A stretch of DNA of 64,000 nt. It comes from Toxotes chatareus. Taxonomy: Eukaryota; Chordata; Actinopteri; Toxotidae. Where the stretch lies: NCBI GenBank assembly GCA_016801885.1, contig CM028903.1, forward strand, positions 18,335,035 through 18,399,034. The letters are read 5' to 3'. Below, in pieces: positions 12,901-26,182 of the stretch (position 1 is its first letter; each line of letters opens with the position of its first letter). Both the position numbers and the translations under genes were made by a program. Below the pieces are notes generated by a model that ran no database searches, was not told where the DNA came from, and saw nothing but the letters and a program-made list of their open reading frames with translations.

Positions 12901-15900
12901 ACAGAGAGTTGAAAAGAGCAGAGGCAACAGTGAGGTGGAAACAAGAGAAAAGGCAGAATGCAGAAAGATGACTAGGAGGGAGGTATGAGTCATAGATGCT
13001 CTCCTGCAGAAACAAATTATAAAACATAATCAATATTTGAGAGCAGGCTTGAACCACTGAGTGATTGTTTTACTCTGCAGGCATGCTCGCCTGTTGACAC
13101 AGTGGACTCAGCAGCCAGGATTCATACACTCCCTGTCCATCTAAAGAGGGGAGGTCATGGTCAGGATGATAATAATGAAAGTGATAATTCACTCACAAGG
13201 GCAATGGTCATGGGGCTGACTCTGATCTCTGTTAACACTATGATGGACATTCACAAGGTGGTTTTTAATCCACAAATACCTCTACAGTCCAGTCTTAATG
13301 TCAGAGTCAAAACATAAACCATACCAATGTTTTTAGGCAAAAACCTTGTACATCCAAAATCTCAAAACGTTTTCAAGAAACCAGAAAAAAGACAGATTAA
13401 CCCCAAGTTGTTGTTTTTTAATTATAAATACATTTTTAAGTGGTTTTCAGACATTTTATTAACCCACTGAAAATCCCCAAAATTGAAATCATAAGTTTTT
13501 AAACTGATGACATCTAAATAAAATTTTGACTCACCCCGTTGTTAGGCCCCATGTGTTGCTCTGCAATACCGAGGAAGTTCTGCAGCGGAGTCTTCCCACC
13601 TGATCAGGGACACGTAGCACTGATGAGTTAGACTGAGAGATCGCAGTTACACAATCACAATGCACAAACTCAGTCCTGTTAGCATGAGTTTTCCAAACTG
13701 AGTTTATGTACACGTAAAGATGACTTAAAACCCGAAGAGTTTGGCGCCCATTCATCAAGAGATGATGAAGCATGTGCTCTTTATCTCCACTACAAGTATC
13801 TGCTGTGTTGCTTTCCTGATAACTCATTGTATTATATCAAGCTTTTGTGTTGTGGCCTTATCTTCTGCTAAGAATCTGAGCTGAAATGAGTGACGCCAGA
13901 CTGTATTAAATAGAAATGAATCAAATTGATGTGAATTATGGTTTAATGTGGGAATAAATTGTGAAAACCTATATCATCTAAAAGTTTAAAAAGCATTTTA
14001 AATAGTCAGTAAAACTATTTCCTGTTAGATATTTCACTGTACCTCTGGACTCCAAACATTCTCTTTCTACAAAAACTCAGCTCACCTGCTTCATCAGGAC
14101 CGTGTCAGTGTAGTTTGATCAGATTTGACAGACAGGGACCACACAACCCGCGAACAATGACCAGGTGCTGATTTCAAATGTCACTAAATCCTGATTGGTG
14201 TATGAAAGTATAAGATATCACCTTTATCCTACTTTTCCCATTGAGGAAATCACAGAGAAAAAAAAAAAAACAACTGGCATGGGAAATGATCAAAACGGTT
14301 TTTACTTTAGCAGAAAATAGTACATTCATGTAGGAGCCGATCACTCACGGTAAGAAGCTGTTTGAGAAAATTATATTTCAGTGACTGAACCTTTCATTTT
14401 TAGAGTGCACGGGAACACCAACAGCTGCTGCTAATTTAGATATGAGAGATGTGAGCATCAAAGAAATACGACCAGCTTATTAGTGTGCGGGCAGACATTA
14501 CCGGTGCTGCGGTCGTCCTCACTTAACAGACACTGAATGAGTGCTAAACGCAATGCTGAGGTCCATCAATTATTGTTAATGTCAGTGGTGTCTTAGCGTT
14601 GTTTATATGATAGGTGTTCATATTTTGCCTTCTGGCCAATGATCTGCAGTTTGGCTCAAGATACAGTATGTATGTGTCTGTCTTAGGATATATTTAAAGC
14701 ACTTTAAGCTTTTTACAGTGTTAACAAAATGGTGAAAAGTAGCAGAAGGGAAGGGGCAAATGGAGTAAGTCACTCATTCAGGAGTCAGTAATGCTTCCAA
14801 GAACAACCTCTTCCTGCATATTAGTGTAGAGTGCAGATGGGGATTGTGACCTAGGAGTGAGGAGCTCTCAGAGGAGCGTGTGATGGTTGATCCTGGCTGA
14901 CAGCGACAGTTCGGGGAGGGAAGCCTGCTAATCCTGTTTGATGTATGATCTGAACCAGAAAACGAGACGGAGCCATCGAGTGAACGTTGCGGGCTGTTAG
15001 CCAGAGCCTCCGGGTGAGCTCATTCAGCTCAGGTGAGAGGGATTACTCATCAGTGGCTCTTTTATTAGACACATCGTAGCTCTTAGGCTGGAAGTTACAG
15101 CAGCACAGATGTGATAATGGAGAAATTCGGCTGCTGCAGCTGTGATGCAACTACAGATGAAGAGCATCTTGATGGTCCCAGAGGTGACAATGCTCTAATG
15201 CTCATTTGGCGCTGAAGTACAGTTGTCAAAATAAAGCGACCTACCTTTTGTCTTGTTCTTGTTCTGGTCTGACAGATGGTCTGTTCTGGTCCTAGTGATC
15301 AGCTCCACATTGGATGCTGCGTAGACCTGAAAGAGAAGGAGGCAATTAACTGTTGAGCTTAGCTGACAGTGGCTTTACTTCGTTCCTACAACTTTTATGT
15401 TCCCCTTTCAGTATTTTTTGTTTTCTTCTGTTGTAATTAAAACTTGACCTGGACTTGTAGATTGAACAAATGCATGAGTATGTAAATTAACTCTCTCTCT
15501 CTCTCTCTCTCTCTTCATACATATAGAGAGAGAGAGTGGGTGTGTGAGTGTGTGTTCCTTTTGTATCCCTTAAAGTCATTCACAGACAAGGAAATGTACA
15601 GCATATTATCTTACATCGTGATGTACCTCAATTAACTTGCTGCTAGACCTTTTATCAGCAAACTGCTATAAAACTCACAAATCCCTAAAGACTTAATTGT
15701 GATTTGGGATTTGGGAAGAGTAGTGTTTTACAACAACACCAATCACAGATCTGGAGCAAAAGCCATTGTACTAAACCATGTTTTACAGCCAGTCTACACC
15801 TAAAGAGCCAAAGCAGGAGTAATACAATATTTTCTGTATTGTGTTTATAAGCAACTCGCAAAAAAAGTTAGTATTTTTAAGCTGTTAAGGAGGACACAGG

Positions 15901-18900
15901 ATCTTCAGGACCCCAAAAGAGTCATTAGGATTAACTAATTATTGAGCAAATGTAAATGTTAGAGTGCCATCATCCTTACAGTATAAATGACCAGTGAGCA
16001 AAACCGTGACCCCCCCACAAAAAAAGCGCACCAAACCCTGAGTATCATGGTTTGTAACATTATACTCCTAACTCCAAATCTGCAGGATGCAGGCCAATTT
16101 CTTCCAGTTACAGTCCACAGCACAAAACTAGAATTCCTCACTAGTAAAAAAAAAAAAGGAAATACTGATTAAAAATTGAGCAGGATGCTGATTCCGAGGT
16201 TACACTGGACGACAGAGAAGGGAAAGGAAGAGGCAAAAAGCATCCGGGAGGAGAGACCCTCAACACGAGTTGTCTGTTTACGTTTGTAACTCTAAACCAA
16301 TGATGCAGAAAATAGATGCTTTTCAGGCAGCAGTATTTTACTGCAGAGCCTGTCTGAAGTGCTTTTAAACCACTAGTGACAGATGGTCCTGGGTGTCTGA
16401 CACTTGTCTCCTATCGATCCCTCTGGGGGGGTCAAGAAAACAAATGGGGTCAAGGTAACGCACGTGTCTATGATAGACATCTTTTTTTTTTTTTTTAAAC
16501 TCGATTTGAGAGGCCACCTGGTGTCGTATGTGCTGATAAATTTTCCTCATTTGAGGGTAAAGGATTCGTGCTTAACTGCTACATTTAAAAAAAAAAAAAA
16601 AAAAAAAAAAAATCATCTTTAAATGACAGATTCCCAAAATCCATTTGTCACTATTTAAAAACGCAGAAGGTAATGTCCTCGAATGTCTACAGCAATGGTT
16701 TTAAAATAGCTTTGGGAGTGATTCATTCTGGAAATTAAACTCTCCAAGTGAAGTGAACTCTCAGGAAATATCAGACTAAGCTCTGACAGCAGTGGTTTCT
16801 CTGGACAGTGTGAGACATCAGTCTGAGCAGCACGTTGTGTTCGCTACCTTGGCTTCGTATCCATTCACTATTTCAGTCTTCTCACTTCTCCAGCCCAGGA
16901 TACCCGTCTTATTCCTGCAACACAAGATTCAGCACATTTCAGATCAGTTTTCTGTGAGCTCGACTCACAGCTGATCTAGCTTACTGACCTGTCCCAAGCA
17001 GTGTACCAAATAGAAAATCAAAAACAGTACAATGGAGAGTAAAAACCAATGATATCCCCTTAGATTGCAAGTCACAGGCTCTGGTTTTTCTCTGTCATAT
17101 ACAGCCTGAAAACATTGCAGCCATTGTCCTTGTTTGTCATCAGTGAAGATCAGCTGTTCAGTGTCCAATTAGGAAGTCTGCCCATAAGTTAGTGAGGCAT
17201 TTCCCATTTTCATGATCTATTCACTTCACTGAACTCCTTCTCCACCAAATAAACAGAAAATGAGCTTTAGAGGGTCTTTTCCTCTTCATATTAAAAGAAT
17301 CTTTCCTAACTACATTTTTGAAATAACATCGGGTACAGATTTCAAATATGTGACATTTATGAAAGACAGGTTTTTGGATGATTTTTATCCATGCTAGTAA
17401 AATGGCTGTAGGGCTGATAAGGTCAGTGGGTTAGCTGGTCCACTGCTTTGATCCAGACTAAATTATCGATTTAATCCACCCAACGATTGGGTGGATTGCC
17501 ATGAAATCTTGCAGAGACCATCATGTCCCCTTTGGGGTGGTTTGCACTAACTGGGTGATCCTGACCACCACCATCAAGTTAAAACTTTAAATTTGTCCAA
17601 TATTTTTTATGACCAAATACAGTCCCGTTCCCAGAGGAAACTTCACCTGATCATCCCAGGTGGGTGCAAAAGCCTTTCATAATCCACTGTTTATAGAAAT
17701 ATAGTCTCACAGTGCCACTAACATGGCTGTAGATCCTCTTGTTCCCCAACTAATCCAATGTCACCTAACATTATGTCTCTGTCTGATTTTTGAAGTTATA
17801 TTGCAGCTCAGTTACTGAGGGCTCAGTGAACTCTGTACTCGTCTGTTCAACTCTAAAACAGCAAAAGTGCAGTGCTGTAGTTTTTGTGCGTGGCTTCGTG
17901 AAGCCGTATCTCCAGAGGTGGATGTCCTGTCTGGGGTGTTTGACAAGGTGGTTCACTCTAAAGCATCATAAATAGATTACTGGCATGTAGAGAGGAGTGC
18001 TGACCAAGGAAAATGTGCAGAGGTGACACTGAGGTACAAATCTGACAGGGAGATGATTGCCACCCCCCACACCCCTCAGCCACCGCCTCTCCTCGCTCAC
18101 TTCTCTGAGCGTCTTTTTACTCCTTCACTTCTCATCAGTTATCATTCACTTCCTGTCTTTGCATCTCTATCTCTACAGTCTCTCTGCAGTCCATTTTCCT
18201 CCCCTTTCTCCTCCTGCCTCCAAAACCAATGACTTCCTCCTGTTTTGGCTTACGTATAGCGCTTTCTCCCCCATAGTCCTGTGTCCCATTCATCTCTCTC
18301 CCTCAACCCTTTTCCTCCAAATCTCTTGCTCCTTCCTCTTTGTTTTATCCCTCTTTCATCCTTCTCCTTTGCCATTTTCTCCCCTCCATCCCTCTCTGTC
18401 CAAAACGTCCCTTGTTCAATCACCCCTCTCTCTTTCTCTCCATCACATCAGTCTTCTCTCACCACCTGACCAGAATGAGATGAGTTTTGTCCTCTGTGCC
18501 CCTGCTTGGCCTACCTCTTTCTCACCTCCTTTCCATCTCTGCGTCAGTGTCACTTTAAGTGAAACTGAGATGTAAACCTCTATCATTAGCATATTAAAAA
18601 GCTCTTAAATTGACTGCACACCTGCTCATCCCATTTTCCTTTTCCTGCGTTTCTCCATTCTTTTCCATTTTCATCGAGTCAGTTTGCATCTTTTCTGCCT
18701 CTTTTATATCTTGTCTTTCTGCTATCTGCCGCTCCATCTCCATGTTCACCAGTCCATTTTACTTGCGCTGGAGTGTTGAGTTTTTGTGAAACTGTCTGAG
18801 CCTGACTCACTCAGCCTAAAGCTAATTTGTTCCTCACTACCTCCACATCATGATTTCTTGTGGCACTTTTTTTTTTTTTTTTTTTTGCCATTTTAGATAT

Positions 18901-21569
18901 TTTTAGCCAATCAGTTCACACTGGACACAAAAGATTAAATGTGTTTTGACAACAGATTAAAATGCAATGACATCAAGGGAGCCAATGCAAAACAGTGGCT
19001 AATGTGGCAACAAGAATCACTAAATAATGATTTAGCTTGGTTTTATTTTATTTTTCTGATTCATTTTTTTGTGCTATTCTCTTTTCAACAGACAAGAAAA
19101 AAAGCAAACGAGCAAGAATTAGCTTAGAAGGCAAATTTTCATCTGTACTTCATTCATTTGTACAGGGACATTTCCCCAGCTTGGCTCTGCTGTGGATTTA
19201 CACATGATGTTCAATGAACTCTAGCAATTAGTTCTACATGAATGTTGTTGTCTCTGCTTCCCCTTCTACTGCTGCCTCTGCTACTGTTTTTCTACATTTT
19301 GTGAAAATGCATTGTGACAGCCACCAGAGAACGTGCCTGAACTTGTTCCCTTCAGCTGTGGGTTGTAGTGTAGGAGACGGCAACAGTGAAAAGAGTGACA
19401 GAACTCCAACAATAAAAACACAAGAGTGATTTTCTCCATTTGGGAAAAAAAAAACACAAGCCAACACTCAGAGCAGAACATGTCCTTTGGCTGAATTGTA
19501 TTGCATAATGGTGAGAGCAGAAGGCAGCCCTTGCTGTTGCTGAGGGATGTTATACCAAATCTTGATGTTTACTACCTCTTGCAAAGGGGTTATGTTTTCA
19601 CCCATGTCTGTTAGTTTGTTTGTTTGTTGGTTGGTTTGTTTGTTTGTTTTTCAGCAGGATTATGCAAAAACTACTGAACTGATTTGCACCAAACATAGTC
19701 AAACATAGTAGAGGGCTGGGGCCAAGGAAGAAGAATTTTGGTACAGATCCAGTTAAAGAGGCCGATCCAAGCATTGTTTTATTCTTTTATCACTTTCCTT
19801 AATATTGCTTGATGTTTTAGATTTTATGTCGGATTTTCTGCAGGTGAAGCAGTACTTTTTGAATAATCCTGCTGACAAACAAACAAACAAACAAACAAAC
19901 AGACAATTGTGAAAACATAAGCTCCTTAAAATGGGACCAGAGATTCACGGTACAGCAGAAACCACTGTTTTTATAGCTAGGATTTTTCCTTTAATTTTAT
20001 ATGAATGACAGATTGCTGTACGTCGGTATTGTGTCTGACCTCTCGAAGGCAATGTTGCGAGTGTCCAGCTGAGTGGTCACCACAGGGGCAGACAGCCTGG
20101 CTGCTACCTGCTCATCACTGGGCTGCATCGCCCCCAGAAGACCCAAACCGGCAGCGGTGCTGCTGCAGGCACCCCCATTCGCCCGGCCCGGTGAAAGCGC
20201 CGTGAGAGACGAGACGCACAGGGTCTCACAGAACACCAGCTGTCTGTCATGGTCAACCTCCATCACTTCTGCGCTGGAGTCTGGAAGGCAAGAGGGTGAC
20301 AGATGAAAAGAGAAAAATGAAGGCAATGTTAGAGAGCAAGAGAGAGACAGATTAGAAAAAAAAAATCATGTAAAGAAAAGTCAAAAGACATGATGATTGA
20401 TGATCAGATGCTGAAGACGGACGAAGAAAAGAAAAGAACAAAATAACAGTCCAAAAAGGCAGGACCAGAAGTAAGTAATACAGAGAGGGAGGGTATTATG
20501 CAGAGACACAAAAAGTTCAAGGAAAAGTCGGAAAAGGAGGAATAATTTAAAGGGGTAAGCAGAAAAAAGATAAAAAATAAAAGAAGAACTAGGTGAAATA
20601 ATGCAGAGAGGAGTTGGTAAAGAATCGACTGAGTGGAAAGAGCTGTGCAGCCGTGAGAGGGAGAGGATCATCCTGGAAAGTAAAGGTGCAATCACACCTG
20701 GACCAGTTCCTGTGAATATTTGCTCCATATCACGTTCACGTAAAGCTCCAAGACATAGATTAAAGACAGTGTTTCTTAAACTTTAACTTTGTTCAACTTG
20801 GACCTGTGAATTCACATGATCACCCAGGAGAATCAGTGTTGTTGTCTTGCTGTATCTGGTGCCCCGACCATTTGTACAATATTATACTAGAATAGAATAC
20901 AAACAGCACCATTGCTCACATAGACTGTTTGCAGCCTATGATCTTTCTGCCCAATGCTTCATCACTATATCTCTATCAGATCCTTGATATCACATTTTTT
21001 GGTGCTGAAAGTGAGGTGCTTTCTTCGTGTTCATAGAAAACCAAAGATACATTGAAGAAGAGTAAGGGATAAAGGAAGGAAAGGAGAGGAAAAGGCATGG
21101 AAGCAATCCAGTAAAAGACAATGTGACAAACACACACTTACAGTATATTCATAAGCCAGTGCACAATTTGGCTTCATACCGTTTTTGTGTGAAATTTACA
21201 TGTATTTCTTGTTGAGAGTTAGATGAAAAGACTGATACCACTCTCATGTCTGTGTGGTAATCTACCACCAGCAGACTGTTTGCTTAGCTGCCTACTATCA
21301 CCTCTGAAGCTCATCGTATCTCATTTGTTTAATCGGTACAAAAGCCAAAGTGTAAGGACAATAAGTCGTGATTTTATGAGGGTCTAAGTGCTGCACTATT
21401 TCTTCACCACGCTCACTGACTCCCTGTGTGCATCTGCTCTCACAGTTCATTCTGTATTATTTTCTTTGTTGTACTAAATACTTAAAAGTTTAGTAGAAGT
21501 GCTTCAGAAATAAATGTATCCTGACAGCACACTCTCTCACACACACAGACACACAGACACACAGACACA

Positions 21570-21611
<42 letters not shown>

Positions 21612-22691
21612 GAGGGCTAGAGTTTGACCTCTGACCTTGTCCCCTGAAAATGAAGCTCCGGTTTCCCCTCTGCCAGGTCATCTGTTCAAAGCCCATCAGG
21701 GTGGTGTCAACGCGGAGACACTGACCACTCTTCCAAACTCTGTACGTGTCGCTGGGGCAGATACGAGACACCAGGGGCACTAAGAACAAACAGAGACGTA
21801 CTTTAAAAAAATCAAACTGTGCTATTTCTAATAGATATGTACAGGCTTTAATCCAGCAGTTCCTAGTGATTTCATTTGCACTGGCAGTTGTTGGGCTCAG
21901 TAGCCCATTACAAGCAAATTTCCATAGCTATATGTAACAACATTAATATGTACAAAAACATACTGTACAATTTTTCACAATCCCACTATAGCAACTCAGA
22001 AAATTCATCCACTTGTGGTTTTGTAAAGTACTTTGGATAAAGTGCTGTTTACATTGTACTGGGCAGGAAGTGTGTGAGCATCAGAGTCCAGTACAACAGG
22101 AAGAAACCGGCCTCTTCAGTCCCAGAGGGAGACAATAACACAATTAGTCCTGACTGGTCGGCACTGGACTGTTTTACTGACTGGAATGACACAAAGTCTG
22201 GACTCACCCCAGCTGGTAAACTCCCATTTCATCTCCACATAGAAGTCCTGGGCCTGGAACAGAGAGCAGAGGAGAAGACGGGGAGAGAGGAAGAGCAATA
22301 AGAAGACAATGGGCACTGATAAAGTGGAAGACAGACGGAGAAAGTTGGGGAGATAAGAGAGTGATGAATTCAAAGATGGATAGACAGAGAGAGGAAAAGG
22401 GCAAGAGAAAAGAGTGAACAAATGCAGTGATGCTGCTTTATTGTCTGTGCCAAAGATGGCGGGACTGGCACAGAGAAGTGGTTGTGTGCGTGTGCATTTG
22501 TGTGTGTGTATGTGGGTTAATAATAGAACGGATGGATGGAGGGATGAGGGGAGAATGATGTGGGTGAGAGCAGCAGCAGATGAGGAACACTGTGATGTGC
22601 CGGTTGTTTGCAAGTGTATATGTGCTTAAGTGTGAGTACTTATTGTCGTTTTCAAAGTGTGAGGGTGTTGTGTCTACCATGTGAGTATGCT

Positions 22692-22730
<39 letters not shown>

Positions 22731-25700
22731 TGATGTGTGTGTGTCTCAGGGAGCCTGCTGGAGCAGATGCACAGGAAGGCAGTTCCCTGCATCTTTACCC
22801 CTGTTCTCTGCGGCTCCACTGCTGCAGCAGCTTCAACACGATCTCCTGCACCTCCACACTTTTCCTTTCTGGATCATAACCAGCTTTCAGTGTCTCTGGT
22901 CCAAATATGTCCATTACTGCTATTGTGGCTTTAATGATGGCCCACCTAACCCCTTCAGGAGATAATAATGACTGAGATTGCCCAGAGACAGAGATTTGCA
23001 ACACTGAGACATTTCCTTTGTGTGTATTTCCCCTGTCAAATAGTAAACAATGTTATTAATACCTTCAAACAAAACTAAATATATTATCCTAAAACAAAGA
23101 TGTAAATGTTAAAAAGATTCATCTACATTTAAAATGAATGAATGAATCTCGGCTCACAAATCCCGTTGATCTGCCTTTGTAGTTTGTGTATGTTTGTGTT
23201 TTGTTTCATGTTTGTAATCTGCATATATGCTTGTTTGTGTTCACGCGTGTGTGTGGTCATGCGAGAGTATCTTTTTCCATGAGTGCATCAAAGTGTTGTG
23301 CGTGTGTTTGTGTGAAATCCCACTTGGCGCAGTCGCTCCAGCAGGACGGGGATGCCCGCCAGTCTCTTGGCAGTCCTCTGGTAGTCACGGTAACGAAGCA
23401 CGAGACGCACCAGCTCTAGATCTCTGGTACTCACCGCCTCCTGAAGAACTGAAACAGAGAGAGAGAGAGAAAAAAAAACTGAGAGTAAAACAGAGCCAAT
23501 CACTCACGTCTCATCTAAAATTTATGTACTTGAGCAATTTAAGGGGGCAGTGAGAATTGAAGAGAAACTGAAGTAGGCCAAAGGAAAAGCTGGTACGACC
23601 AATTACTGCAGCTCGCCCATCATTCATCAGACCGCCACTTCGCTGTTAGTCTTACAGGCTGTTCTACGCGTGAACAATTATAGAACAATTTCCTTTCTTT
23701 TCTTTATTATCAAACTTGAAGGGCTAACACATGTGCACACACATATACACACACAGCTGAAACAATCTACATGTAGCTACACCGATCAGCCACAACACGG
23801 TGGGGCCTCCACGGATCAGACTTGTTTTTCTGGCACACCACACAAATACTTGAATGGATTGAGATCTGGGGAATTTGGTGGCCACATCAACATCTTGAAC
23901 TCTTTGACATGTTCTTCAAACCATTCCTGAACATTTTTTGCAGAGTGGAAGGACACGTCATCCTGCGATCCTCCTGAAAGAGCTGACTGCCATCAGGGAA
24001 TACCGTTGCCATGAAGGGGTGTACTTGGTATGCAACAGTCTTTAGGTAGGTGGTACGTGTCAAAGTAACATGCACATGAATGCCAGGACCCAATGTTTCC
24101 CAGCAGAACATTTCCCACATTATCACACCAGCCTGCCCTTTTCCCATTGTCCATCCTGCTGCCATCTCTTCCCCAGGTAAACAATGCACACACACACACA
24201 CACTCGGCCATCCACAAGTTGCAAAAACGTGATTCATCAGACCAGGCCGCCTTCTTCCATTGCTCTATGGTCCACTTACATGCCCATTGAGGGCACTTTC
24301 AACAGCAGACAGGTGTCAGCAGGGGCACTCTGACCGCTCTACGGCTACACAGCCCCATAAACAGCAGGCTGCGATGCACTGCGTGTTCTGACAACTTTCT
24401 ATCACAGCCAGTATTAAGGTTTTCGGTCATTTGTGCTACAGTAGCTCTTCTGTGGGATTGGAATATATGGGTCAGCCTTCCTTCACCTCCCACACACGTC
24501 AAAAAGCCCTGGGCACACGCCACCCTGTCGCCAGCGCACCGGTTGTTATTCATTGGACCACTTTTGATAGGCACTAACCACTACATACCGGGAACACCCC
24601 ACAAAACCTGCCATTTTGGAGATGCTCTGACTCAGTCATCTAGCCCTTGTCAAAGTTGCTCACATCCTTACATTTGCCCATTTTTCCTTCTTCCAACACA
24701 TCAACTTCAAGAACTGACTGTTCACCTGCTGCCTAATAAATCTCACCCTTCACAGGTGCCATTTCACGTGATAATATTCATCTCAGCTGTCAGTGGTTTT
24801 AACATTGAGGATGATTGGTTTATAGTGATGTTATAACAAGTCCAGTGGATGTAATCCACTGACTAACAAGTGACAATAATCAGATTAGGATAAACAAAAG
24901 AATTACTTGATGACACTCTGCAACCACAGACTCAAATGAGCAATTTTTCCCTTCTAACACTTAATCCATTACCATCAAGAAAAAAAAAACTCACTTGCCA
25001 CACGACACAAATAAATAGGTGTGCCAACAAAAAACTTTGGATGAAGAAGGGATATTGGACTCCAGTAAAGGGTGTTGTTACACCAGCCAATATCATTTCA
25101 AGGTTAAAAAATTAATTGATTTCATGTTCAGTTTTTTATTCCCAGGCTTAACTGCACACTGCACTGCACAGTGCCAGCAGAGAAGAGGTGTCTGAGAGAA
25201 GCCACTTTCCTTCTGTTAGAGAGGCGGTGAAGAGAAGCTTCACGAGCAGTTTTTTTTTTTTAAATGATCAGAATCACTAAGGGGCCAAAACTGTGCTAAA
25301 ATCATCGGTGCCCATGTAAAATAGAGCCAGTGGGAAACATTACTGTGGACTATTTTGCAAATACAGTGTACAATGTATCATACATTATATATTATTATCA
25401 TCCTCTTATTGTGACCAAGGGGGCCACTACCAAAACTACAGCATTTTCAGGCAATTTGTGATTGAGTTTTTCACTGGGTTACTGCAGATGACAGGCCATG
25501 CTTGGCATATTAAACTCTTCTTGTCTGTAAACATGCAAGATCAGAACATGATGTCTTTTTACTTTGAATACTACATTTAAACACATCACAGAACAGAACA
25601 GGAACTAGTTACTCAGAAACCACTTTTTATTTGCTACTTATTAGCTACTGATTTGTTTCCCAGTAACAGAAAAAGATTTTGTTGCTATGTTTTCATAATT

Positions 25701-26134
25701 TGTAAAATAAATAAATAAACAAATAATGCATTGCCCATAACCACATTTTGAGTTAAAAAGGGCTACCCTATAAGAATGATAAAATTCTAGGCTAGGCCAG
25801 ACTGTGGGGAACCTTACATTTCTGTGTGGAGGATGACACACACAGAGCTAGCTTTTGCTTTTATCTGCTTTAATTCATAACATTTTTATCCTCCAAAGGG
25901 GGTAAAAGAATTGAAATGTGGTCATAATTTTGAACCACTAGTGTGAGGAACAAACTACCATTTGTCTCCACCGTGGTTCTCATTGTTTACTCTAATTATA
26001 CCACAGTGTCATAATTACTTTGACAGCAATATATTATTGTATTAAATGCCACATGAAGCTCCCAACGCACAACACAGTGATTCCTTATGTATACTACACG
26101 TTATGTATGCTACCACAGCTCTACTCACTTTCCT

Positions 26135-26182
<48 letters not shown>

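Noticed and set aside
18057..18575. 172-codon open frame on the + strand, the second longest in the window
   Set aside because: It is a by-product of a CT-rich tract, giving Ser/Leu/Pro/Phe low complexity, with no domain, and lies antisense within ankrd13b intron 6.
22116..22613. 165-codon open frame on the minus strand
   Set aside because: Only the last part (22253-22208) is real, as ankrd13b exon 4. The rest is intron with CT/TG-rich composition before a clear acceptor.
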